This document shows positions 1-5,610 of a stretch of DNA of 5,610 bases, piece by piece (the first letter of the stretch is position 1; every line of letters starts with the position of its first letter). The position numbers and the translations under genes were made by a program. The notes beneath the pieces are model-generated. The model was given only the letters and a program-made list of their open reading frames with translations, was not told where the DNA came from and made no database searches. Source of the stretch: Desulfobacula sp. (GTDB lineage: Bacteria; Desulfobacterota; Desulfobacteria; Desulfobacterales; Desulfobacteraceae); contig JAOZRF010000214.1 of NCBI GenBank assembly GCA_029940245.1, positions 1-5,610 of the forward strand, written 5' to 3'.

Positions 1-637
1 TTTTCAGCTCGCCAAAAATTCCTCTTTTTTTGATAAATGTTCTGGCAAATGCCAGGGTATCCTTAATCAGTTCATCTTTGTTTTCACAGGCTTTTACAAT
101 CACATGGTTATCTGCAAGCTCCTGGGCACCAAACCGTTTTCCTGAAAGAATCATCTCATTGAATTGATATTCAGGTATGGCTTTTCTGACAAAGGCAATC
201 ATCCCCGGAAGAAAGGGGATACTGATATCCACTTCCGGAAAACAAAAAAAGCCCCTGTCTTTTTTCATAAATCTAAAATCACAGGTACAAGCCAGCATGG
301 CTCCATTTCCAAAGGCATGGCCGTTAATCGCGGCAATTACGGGAACAGGCATGAACAAAATTCTTTTAAAGATTGTGTTCATGCCATACATAAATTCTTT
401 TATACTGCCGAAATCCTTTTCATTCATTTTCCGGCCCAGCCATTCAACATCAATCCCCTGGGAAAAATTTTTTTCATCCGTGGAAGTTAAAATAATTGAA
501 TAAATATCTTTGTTCTCCAGTATTTCATCAAAACATTGATTCATCTTCCGCGCAAAGGTAAGGTTCTGTTTGTTTGCACCATTGCACATATTGATGATTG
601 CCACAGACTCATTTTTTTCCCATTCTATGATTGCCAT
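1..637 (-). CDS. Enoyl-CoA hydratase/isomerase (crotonase) family protein, probably a delta3-delta2-enoyl-CoA isomerase type; C-terminus off the window
   Basis: The reverse strand reads open from an ATG at 637-635 to the window edge, giving 212 residues with no stop. Most crotonases have 250-270 residues, so only the C-terminal part is missing. The start is supported by AAGGGG (plus-strand 649-644) six bases upstream. Seen in the protein: FSQGIDVEWL at residues 58-67 fits the first oxyanion-hole region, NGHAFGNGAML at 105-115 the second, and FPEVDISIPFLPGM at 133-146 the active-site loop. Aligned by eye with rat mitochondrial crotonase, Glu164 is kept (Glu135 here), but the Glu144 position is Met114. 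Hydratases normally use both glutamates, while enoyl-CoA isomerases work with the one equivalent to Glu164. I therefore infer double-bond isomerisation of unsaturated acyl-CoA in the cytoplasm, in beta-oxidation. Another crotonase activity remains possible. The gene is divergent from the hydantoinase-family operon. Confidence 0.9.
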   Translation of the reverse strand, partial: MAIIEWEKNESVAIINMCNGANKQNLTFARKMNQCFDEILENKDIYSIILTSTDEKNFSQGIDVEWLGRKMNEKDFGSIKEFMYGMNTIFKRILFMPVPVIAAINGHAFGNGAMLACTCDFRFMKKDRGFFCFPEVDISIPFLPGMIAFVRKAIPEYQFNEMILSGKRFGAQELADNHVIVKACENKDELIKDTLAFARTFIKKRGIFGELK

Positions 638-703
638 AAAGCACCCCTTATAAAATAGTATCTAAACTTCAAAGTAAACAGGGTTGTTTGTAAATTAAAT
701 ATC

Positions 704-714
704 TGAATAATTCA
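704..714. promoter_or_regulatory. 11-base palindrome TGAATAATTCA, possible operator
   Basis: TGAAT-A-ATTCA is a perfect inverted repeat around a central base in the divergent intergenic region. Its centre is 44 bases from that of the second palindrome (748-758), close to four helical turns. Its place suits an operator, but the sequence is AT-rich, so chance occurrence is plausible. No regulator gene is present in the window to pair it with. Confidence 0.25.
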
Positions 715-747
715 AGTTTAAAACATATATCAGATGGATTTCAAAAC

Positions 748-758
748 TCAAAATTTGA
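748..758. promoter_or_regulatory. 11-base palindrome TCAAAATTTGA next to a TTGACA box, possible operator
   Basis: TCAAA-A-TTTGA is a perfect inverted repeat around a central base. It ends immediately before TTGACA (759-764), the best -35-like hexamer upstream of the hydantoinase-family gene. A regulator bound here would touch the polymerase site if that hexamer is used. The missing -10 partner and the AT-rich composition keep confidence low. Confidence 0.25.
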
Positions 759-759
759 T

Positions 760-786
760 TGACAAGCCCTGTGTTTTCTGACAAGC
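760..786 (+). repeat. Direct repeat TGACAAGC, two copies 19 bases apart
   Basis: TGACAAGC occurs at 760-767 and again at 779-786, upstream of the hydantoinase-family gene. The 19-base period is close to two helical turns, so both copies would face the same side of the DNA. This could be a tandem activator or repressor site. The first copy overlaps the TTGACA box. No family of regulator can be named from eight bases. Confidence 0.3.
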
Positions 787-846
787 TTTGCCATGGTAAA
801 AAGAACTGATTTTGGGTTGTAATATATTAAGAACCAGGGATACTCC

Positions 847-2520
847 ATGATTATTGGAATAGATGTTGGTGGCACAAACACAGATGCTGTTCTTTTAAGC
901 ATCAATGGTATTGAAAAAAAAGTTAAAGTAACCACAAACCCTGCAGATCTTTTTAATACTATTCTTTCATGCTTTACCCGGCTTCTGGATAATATCGATC
1001 CAAAAAAAATTCAAAGGGTTGTCATCTCAACAACACTGACAACCAATGCTATTGTACAGCAAAACATGAACCCGGTTGGGATGATTGTTTCGGCGGGCCC
1101 CGGAATCGATCCGATTGCTTTTAGCACGGGGGAGCACTACTATTGTGTCGCAGGCTCAATCAATCACAGGGGAAGAGAAAAAGCTCCGATAAACAATATG
1201 GAGATTGAAGATATTGTTGAAAAGCTGAAAAAAGCCGGTATTGAATATATTGGAGTTGTAAGCAAATTCTGCGTGCGAAATCCCAGCCATGAAATTCTTA
1301 TCAAACGAATTTTAAATAAACATTTCAAAAAAATATTTATGGGCCACCATGTCTCAGGAAACCTTAATTTTCCCCGGAGGATTGCTACAACCCATTTAAA
1401 TGCTGCTGTATTTTTTCTTCATAAATCATTTTTTGAAGCAGTAAAACTTTCCCTTAAGGAAAAGGGACTTGTCGTGCCCATTCAGATACTGAAAGCAGAT
1501 GGCGGCACCATGTCTCTTGAATCCTCCATGTCCTTTCCCGGTCAGACCGTTCTCTCGGGACCGGCTGCAAGTATCATGGGTGCCATTCCCTATGCCCCCA
1601 AAAAACAGGATGCCATTGTGCTTGATGTCGGGGGCACCACAACGGATATTGCATTTCTGGTTAATAAAGCACCATTACTGGAGCCCATGGGAATCCAGAG
1701 AGGCAGCTACAAAAGCCTGATCAGATCTTTACAAACCGATTCCATAGGTATTGGTGGAGACAGCATGGTCAGGATAAAAAACAAGGAGCTGAGCATCGGC
1801 CCTGACCGCAAGGGACCTGCCATGGCCTTTGGCGGACCCGAGCCGACACCGACTGATGCCCTTGTTGTACTGGGACTTATGCCGGATGGTGATCAGGGAA
1901 ATGCCCGGAAAGGAATTCACAAGGTTGCCATGGGACTGGGCCTGACCGATATTGAGGCGGCTGATCAAATATTTAAAAAATGCTGTTCCATTATTTTGAA
2001 AAAAACCTTTGAAATGATTGATCGGCTTAATTCCAAACCTGTATATACTGTTCACGAATTTCTTGAAGGATATAAAATCAGCCCTCAAAAAATACTATTG
2101 CTTGGGGGGCCTGCTCCATATTTTGCTAAAAAGATAGAAGAACTTTATCATATAAAAACCATTGCAGTACCTGAATCTTCAGTGGCAAATGCCATTGGCG
2201 CGGCTCTTGCCAGAGCCACCTGTGAAGTTTCTCTTAATGCCGATACGGAACAGGGTATTGTAAGTGCCCATGAAGAAGGTTTTGCAGAGCCCATTTCCAA
2301 AACATATTCCAAGGATGATTTAATTGAAACCGCACTCACGCTTTTAAAAGAAAAAGCAATTAATCTGGGTGCAGATCAGGACAATATAAATGAAGTGGAA
2401 GTGGTTGAATTTCAACAATTCAATATTGTTCGAAATTTTTCACCCCGGGGTAAAATATTAAGAATAAAAATGCAGATCAAACCCGGTATGATCAAAGGAT
2501 TTGAAAAAATTTTGCAATAG
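847..2520 (+). CDS. Hydantoinase/oxoprolinase family protein (HyuA-like ATPase, solo subunit)
   Basis: This 557-residue protein has the ASKHA (actin/hexokinase-like) ATP-binding layout of the HyuA/5-oxoprolinase/acetone-carboxylase-beta family. The phosphate-1 motif IGIDVGGTNTD is at residues 3-13 and the phosphate-2 motif VLDVGGTTTDIAF at 258-270. GQTVLSGPAAS at 232-242 and SIGIGGDS at 299-306 are typical of the family, and an adenosine-type glycine motif LLLGGPAP lies at 417-424. Known members use ATP to open or carboxylate small cyclic amides or ketones, usually with a HyuB-type partner. No HyuB is visible here, so the substrate is unknown. The start is supported by AGGGA six bases before the ATG, and by the phosphate motif starting almost at residue 1. 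About 95 residues follow the last ATPase motif region without a recognised motif. It is the first gene of the apparent operon with the deacetylase and EpmA. Confidence 0.9.
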   Translation: MIIGIDVGGTNTDAVLLSINGIEKKVKVTTNPADLFNTILSCFTRLLDNIDPKKIQRVVISTTLTTNAIVQQNMNPVGMIVSAGPGIDPIAFSTGEHYYCVAGSINHRGREKAPINNMEIEDIVEKLKKAGIEYIGVVSKFCVRNPSHEILIKRILNKHFKKIFMGHHVSGNLNFPRRIATTHLNAAVFFLHKSFFEAVKLSLKEKGLVVPIQILKADGGTMSLESSMSFPGQTVLSGPAASIMGAIPYAPKKQDAIVLDVGGTTTDIAFLVNKAPLLEPMGIQRGSYKSLIRSLQTDSIGIGGDSMVRIKNKELSIGPDRKGPAMAFGGPEPTPTDALVVLGLMPDGDQGNARKGIHKVAMGLGLTDIEAADQIFKKCCSIILKKTFEMIDRLNSKPVYTVHEFLEGYKISPQKILLLGGPAPYFAKKIEELYHIKTIAVPESSVANAIGAALARATCEVSLNADTEQGIVSAHEEGFAEPISKTYSKDDLIETALTLLKEKAINLGADQDNINEVEVVEFQQFNIVRNFSPRGKILRIKMQIKPGMIKGFEKILQ

Positions 2521-2535
2521 TTTAAAGAGGCTATA

Positions 2536-3846
2536 ATGTTAAAGGCATCACATAAAACCGGTCTTGTATTCTTCCCTGCATTTGACTGGGCAATTGATCC
2601 GACTCATCCTGAAAGAGAAGAACGGCTTTTATATACTCAGGATCAGGTTACCGAAGAAGGCATTTTTGATATCAATGGAATTATTGAGTATAAACCTGAT
2701 CTTGTTACCTTTCAGGATATCCAGCGGGCTCATTTTTGCGTTCCCGATGAAAAAACCATTACCACCCAATCCCATCTGATCAGTGCGGGAGGTGCCAAAG
2801 CAATTGCAGATGCAGTTCTAAATAAAGAAGTAAAAAACGGGTTTGCCCTGGTTCGTCCGCCCGGGCATCATTCCATGAGGGTTTCCCATGGCGGTAGAGG
2901 ATTTTGTCACATCAACATGGAAGCCATCATGGTGGAATATATCAGATCCCGATACGGCATTAAAAAAATAGCGATTATTGATACGGATTGTCATCATGGG
3001 GATGGTACCAATAACATTTTCTGGCATGATCCTGATGTATTGTTCATTTCCCTGCACCAGGATGGAAGGACATTGTATCCCGGTTCAGGCTTTCCAGAAG
3101 AATTAGGAGGACCTAATGCCAAAGGATCTAATCTTAACATACCGCTTCCGCCCGGCACATCCACAGAAGGATATCTTTATGTCATAAAAAATTGTGTCCT
3201 GCCTGCTTTGGAAGAATTCAAACCAGACCTTATTGTCAACTCTGCCGGACAGGACAACCATTATACCGATCCTTTAACCAATATGAATTTTTCAGCCCAG
3301 GGCTATGCAAAGCTTACCACTCTTCTTAAACCGGATATTGCTGTTCTTGAAGGTGGATATTCCATTGAAGGCGCCCTTCCCTATGTGAATATGGGTATTA
3401 TCCTTGCCTTGGCAGGCCTTGATTATTCCAAGGTTGTTGAACCGGATTATAATCCTGAAAGTCTTAAACAATCCGTTAGTATCACGGACAAAATCAAAAA
3501 AACCACGGATCTTGTTAATTCCTATTGGCATCAAAAAGATGCGTTAAGACAAAAATCGGGAACACCCGGAGATCTTGTGGTCAGACACCGGGAAGTTTTT
3601 TATGATACAGACAATATCTTTGAACGGCAAAAAGAAAAAGTGAGAATCTGCCAAGACTGTGGTGGTTGCTTTGAAATAGATTCCAGTGCCGGGCCAGGGC
3701 ACCATATTCTTGCCATACATATCCCTGTCAATGCCTGTAACGCCTGTATTGAAACCGGATATCAATTATTTGACCAGGCAGATAAAAACAAATTCGATTT
3801 TGTTTTCCTGCAGGACAGGCCAAAAGACCTTTATCAAACAAAGTGA
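2536..3846 (+). CDS. Histone deacetylase family zinc amidohydrolase with cysteine-rich C-terminal extension
   Basis: This 436-residue protein belongs to the arginase/deacetylase fold shared by HDACs, AcuC and acetylpolyamine amidohydrolases, which hydrolyse N-acyl amides on lysine or polyamines with a zinc ion. The fold's residues are all present: HPEREERL at residues 24-31, the general-base His pair H111-H112 in RPPGHH, zinc ligands D151 and H153 in DTDCHHGDG, third ligand D240 in SAGQDNHYTD, and the transition-state tyrosine Y275 in EGGYS. Activity is therefore expected. The core ends near residue 300. The tail carries C372-x2-C375-x2-C378 and C401-x2-C404, resembling a zinc ribbon. No signal peptide is seen, so it is probably cytoplasmic. 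AAAGAGG at 2524-2530 sits five bases before the ATG, 15 bases after the hydantoinase-family stop. The substrate (acetyl-protein, acetylpolyamine or other) cannot be told from the sequence. Confidence 0.92.
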   Translation: MLKASHKTGLVFFPAFDWAIDPTHPEREERLLYTQDQVTEEGIFDINGIIEYKPDLVTFQDIQRAHFCVPDEKTITTQSHLISAGGAKAIADAVLNKEVKNGFALVRPPGHHSMRVSHGGRGFCHINMEAIMVEYIRSRYGIKKIAIIDTDCHHGDGTNNIFWHDPDVLFISLHQDGRTLYPGSGFPEELGGPNAKGSNLNIPLPPGTSTEGYLYVIKNCVLPALEEFKPDLIVNSAGQDNHYTDPLTNMNFSAQGYAKLTTLLKPDIAVLEGGYSIEGALPYVNMGIILALAGLDYSKVVEPDYNPESLKQSVSITDKIKKTTDLVNSYWHQKDALRQKSGTPGDLVVRHREVFYDTDNIFERQKEKVRICQDCGGCFEIDSSAGPGHHILAIHIPVNACNACIETGYQLFDQADKNKFDFVFLQDRPKDLYQTK

Positions 3847-4760
3847 GTTTGGATCAAAAACAGCATTATAGGTATCTTGAAATCAGATCCATTGTGATTC
3901 AAGCCATAAGGGATTTTTTTACGGGCATTTTTTATCTTGAAGTGGAAACTCCCATACGATGCCCCCGTATTATTCCAGAATCCCAGATTGATCCTGTAAA
4001 TTCTGAAGATCAATATCTTCAAGCGTCTCCTGAACTTTGCATGAAAAGGCTGCTATCAAAAGGCTTTAATAAAATTTTTCAAATCTGTAAATGTTTCAGA
4101 AAAAATGAAAGAGGGTCAAACCACCTGCCGGAATTAACCCTGCTGGAATGGTATGCTAAAGATGATACCTATCTTGATTTAATGGACCAATGCCAGGGGC
4201 TGATAAAATTTATAGCTGCAAGGCTCAACCTTGAAAATCAGATAAAATACCAGAATAAAATCATCAGCTTAAACCTTCCCTGGCAAAAGCTTACCGTCCG
4301 GCAGGCCTTTGACCTATATGCAGACAAATCCTTAAGCAATGCCCTTTCAGATGACAGTTTTGACGAAAGCATAAGTTTCCGGATTGAGCCCCTTCTTGGC
4401 AATACAAGTCCTTGTTTTCTATATGATTACCCGGCAAGCCTTGCTTCTCTTGCTAAACTTTTACCTGGCAATCCTGATTATGCCCAGAGATTTGAATTTT
4501 ACATAGCTGGTATTGAGCTTGCCAATGGTTTTACCGAATTGACTGATCCTTTTGAGCAAAGATTAAGATTTGAAACAGAAAATAAGATCCGGAAATCTCA
4601 AAAAAAAACCGCGATCCCTCTGCCGGACAAATTCCTGGCAGATCTTGAAAAAATGCCGGAAGCTGCAGGAATTGCATTAGGAGTTGACCGGCTTGTCATG
4701 ATTTTCTGTAATGCATTATCCATTGACGATATAGTTACTTTTACACCGGAAGATCTATAA
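3843..4760 (+). CDS. epmA: EF-P lysine-modifying enzyme EpmA (PoxA/GenX/YjeA family, class II aaRS paralogue)
   Basis: EpmA attaches (R)-beta-lysine, made by EpmB, to a conserved lysine of elongation factor P, which then relieves ribosome stalling at proline runs. The 305-residue protein is a LysRS catalytic core without the N-terminal anticodon-binding domain (E. coli EpmA has 325 residues). Class II motif 1 is around VETPIRCPRIIPESQIDP (34-51). Motif 2 has FQICKCFRKNE at 79-89 followed by HLPELTLLEWY at 94-104. IELANGFTELTD is at 224-235, and motif 3 is GIALGVDRLVM at 276-286. Ala278 in GIALG matches E. coli Ala298, which sets EpmA apart from LysRS, where glycine occurs. The start is GTG at 3843, overlapping the deacetylase TGA as GTGA. 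No strong Shine-Dalgarno is seen, so translational coupling is likely. A TTG at 3849 is a less likely alternative. Neither efp nor epmB is in the window. Confidence 0.93.
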   Translation: MSLDQKQHYRYLEIRSIVIQAIRDFFTGIFYLEVETPIRCPRIIPESQIDPVNSEDQYLQASPELCMKRLLSKGFNKIFQICKCFRKNERGSNHLPELTLLEWYAKDDTYLDLMDQCQGLIKFIAARLNLENQIKYQNKIISLNLPWQKLTVRQAFDLYADKSLSNALSDDSFDESISFRIEPLLGNTSPCFLYDYPASLASLAKLLPGNPDYAQRFEFYIAGIELANGFTELTDPFEQRLRFETENKIRKSQKKTAIPLPDKFLADLEKMPEAAGIALGVDRLVMIFCNALSIDDIVTFTPEDL

Positions 4761-4769
4761 AACTTCATC
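4761..4769. other. Nine-base gap between convergent gene ends
   Basis: The epmA stop (4758-4760) and the DUF368 stop (4772-4770 on the minus strand) face each other across nine bases. No strong terminator stem is visible in the gap. The best pairing is AAGAT (4750-4754) with ATCTT (4767-4771), a five-base AT-rich stem across a 12-base loop with no U-run, too weak to call. Transcripts from the two sides probably overlap. Confidence 0.6.
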
Positions 4770-5610
4770 TTACTTGCGAAATTCTTTTCCAATAAAAAAG
4801 GACATGATAATGCACCCTAAAATAAAGGATACCAAAGGAAATAATAATTGGTTTCCCATCTGGGGAATTTCATTTATATTTGTATAAATCCTCATATTCT
4901 GGACAATTGATATCACACCATCCTGTTTGATATACTGCTCTGCCATGATAATGCTTTTTTTAAACGGCCACAACGCATATAAAGATCCGACCATCAGCCC
5001 CATCAGAAATGATATGGCGGCATTATAATACCTTCTTAAAACCGCATCAAGAAATTTGGCAAACAAAAGGCCGCCGGCAATAACACCAATGCCAAAGCAC
5101 CCTAAAAAGACCAGGTTATCCCAATTCAATGTCTTTAATCCTGAGATGGCGGAAATAACTTCAAAATACTCTCCCATAAGGATCAGAACCAGAGATCCGC
5201 TTATCCCGGGAAGAACCATTGCTGAAATTGCAACCGCACCACAAACCAAAGCATAACCATATTCATCAAGAGTATATTTTCCTGTAAATAAAAAGACTGT
5301 GACGTTTTTTTGTTTTTTTTCAAAATCCCGGGTCTTCAAATACTGGTCTTCATAAATCTCTGATTTCTTTTTTATTTTTTCGTAAGGGTTGACTGCATAA
5401 GTCACATACATTGTACAGACAGCTCCTAAAATAACAAATAAAATCAGATACGCTTTTTTCTCCTTCAGCATTTTCACAGGGATGATGATGGACACCAGAA
5501 TCAGGCCGAAAAATAATGCATAGGTAACACTGAACTGATAAACAATTAAATATTTCATCAAACTTGAAAGAGAAATAATGGCAACCATAGCACCCACAAT
5601 CAATTTAAAT
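4770..5610 (-). CDS. DUF368 family membrane protein, putative polyprenyl-phosphate transporter (PopT type); N-terminus off the window
   Basis: The reverse strand is open from the right edge to a TAA at 4772-4770, giving 279 visible residues. No true start is inside: the frame continues upstream of a TTG at 5603-5601, and DUF368 proteins normally begin with an earlier glycine-rich membrane repeat that is absent here. Residues below are counted from that TTG. SAMVLPGISGSLVLILMG at 127-144 is the family's second-repeat signature. Hydrophobic segments lie near 4-20, 26-44, 51-70, 118-150 (partly re-entrant), 163-186, 194-213 and 252-272. DUF368 (PopT) proteins are reported to return undecaprenyl phosphate across the inner membrane for wall and polysaccharide synthesis. 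That role here is inferred from family. A charged, lysine-rich loop at about 72-116 looks long for the family. The gene is convergent with epmA and so not part of that operon. Confidence 0.88.
   Translation of the reverse strand, partial: FKLIVGAMVAIISLSSLMKYLIVYQFSVTYALFFGLILVSIIIPVKMLKEKKAYLILFVILGAVCTMYVTYAVNPYEKIKKKSEIYEDQYLKTRDFEKKQKNVTVFLFTGKYTLDEYGYALVCGAVAISAMVLPGISGSLVLILMGEYFEVISAISGLKTLNWDNLVFLGCFGIGVIAGGLLFAKFLDAVLRRYYNAAISFLMGLMVGSLYALWPFKKSIIMAEQYIKQDGVISIVQNMRIYTNINEIPQMGNQLLFPLVSFILGCIIMSFFIGKEFRK

Larger units (their letters stand above)
638..846. promoter_or_regulatory. Divergent AT-rich intergenic region between the isomerase and the hydantoinase operon
   Basis: These 209 bases separate two genes read away from each other, so promoters for both should lie here. 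No clean sigma70 promoter is visible. A TTGACA at 759-764 matches the -35 consensus perfectly on the plus strand, but no TATAAT-like element lies 16-19 bases downstream. TAATAT at 820-825 has no -35 at the right distance. Ribosome-binding sites at both ends are good: AAGGGG for the minus-strand gene and AGGGA at 836-840 for the plus-strand gene. The region also contains two 11-base palindromes and an 8-base direct repeat, listed separately. No convincing small ORF, tRNA or riboswitch fold was seen. Confidence 0.6.

Noticed and set aside
164..503. Two overlapping 108-codon open frames on the plus strand
   Set aside because: They lie opposite the crotonase gene, whose motifs are clear. Their translations show no family features and no good ribosome-binding site.
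778..792. Possible sigma54 promoter (TGACA followed by TTTGC)
   Set aside because: The -24 element lacks the GG and the distance to TTGC is two bases too short for the TGGCAC-N5-TTGC pattern.
741..935. 64-codon minus-strand open frame across the hydantoinase-family start
   Set aside because: It overlaps the ATP-binding start of a well supported gene and its translation has no recognisable features.
1729..2088. 119-codon minus-strand open frame inside the hydantoinase-family gene
   Set aside because: It is antisense to conserved ATPase-family sequence, has no domain features, and is best explained as a shadow of the coding frame.
3843..4760. Truncated or pseudogene lysyl-tRNA synthetase
   Set aside because: The length matches EpmA, all class II motifs are intact, and the LysRS glycine is replaced by the EpmA-type alanine at residue 278.
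4750..4771. Hairpin terminator between the convergent genes
   Set aside because: Only a five-base AT-rich stem with a 12-base loop and no following U-run can be drawn.
4770..5603. Complete DUF368 gene starting at the TTG at 5603
   Set aside because: The frame stays open to the window edge upstream of that TTG, and the family's N-terminal glycine-rich repeat is missing, so the gene must start outside the window.

Overview
The window holds five protein-coding genes and no visible RNA genes, mobile elements, CRISPR arrays or long repeats. By eye the DNA is moderately AT-rich. The gene set (a short crotonase, a solo HyuA-type ATPase, a bacterial histone-deacetylase-like enzyme, EpmA and a DUF368 membrane protein) suggests a Gram-negative bacterium. 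A sulfate-reducing Desulfobacterales member (Desulfobacterota) is my best guess. That guess rests on general familiarity with such proteins, not on a marker gene.

Layout: positions 1-637 (minus strand) carry most of an enoyl-CoA hydratase/isomerase whose C-terminus lies off the left edge. A 209-base AT-rich divergent intergenic region (638-846) follows. Next come three plus-strand genes that look like one operon: a hydantoinase/oxoprolinase-family protein (847-2520), 15 bases later a histone-deacetylase-family amidohydrolase (2536-3846) with a cysteine-rich C-terminal extension, and then, through a 4-base GTGA overlap, the EF-P lysine-modifying enzyme EpmA (3843-4760). A DUF368 (PopT-type polyprenyl-phosphate transporter family) gene faces the operon from the right. 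Its stop is 9 bases from the EpmA stop, and its N-terminus lies beyond the right edge.

How they may work together: the isomerase and the DUF368 protein are on the other strand and probably belong to separate units (fatty acyl-CoA metabolism and envelope lipid-carrier recycling). The three-gene operon is the interesting part. It joins an ATP-dependent amide/lactam-type enzyme with no HyuB partner, a metal-dependent amide-bond hydrolase with all catalytic residues in place plus a zinc-ribbon-like tail, and a lysyl-type ligase that modifies translation factor EF-P. Two are amide-bond enzymes by family and the third attaches an amino acid to a lysine side chain through an amide bond. A shared role in lysine or polyamine-like chemistry or in protein modification is a hypothesis, not something the sequence proves.
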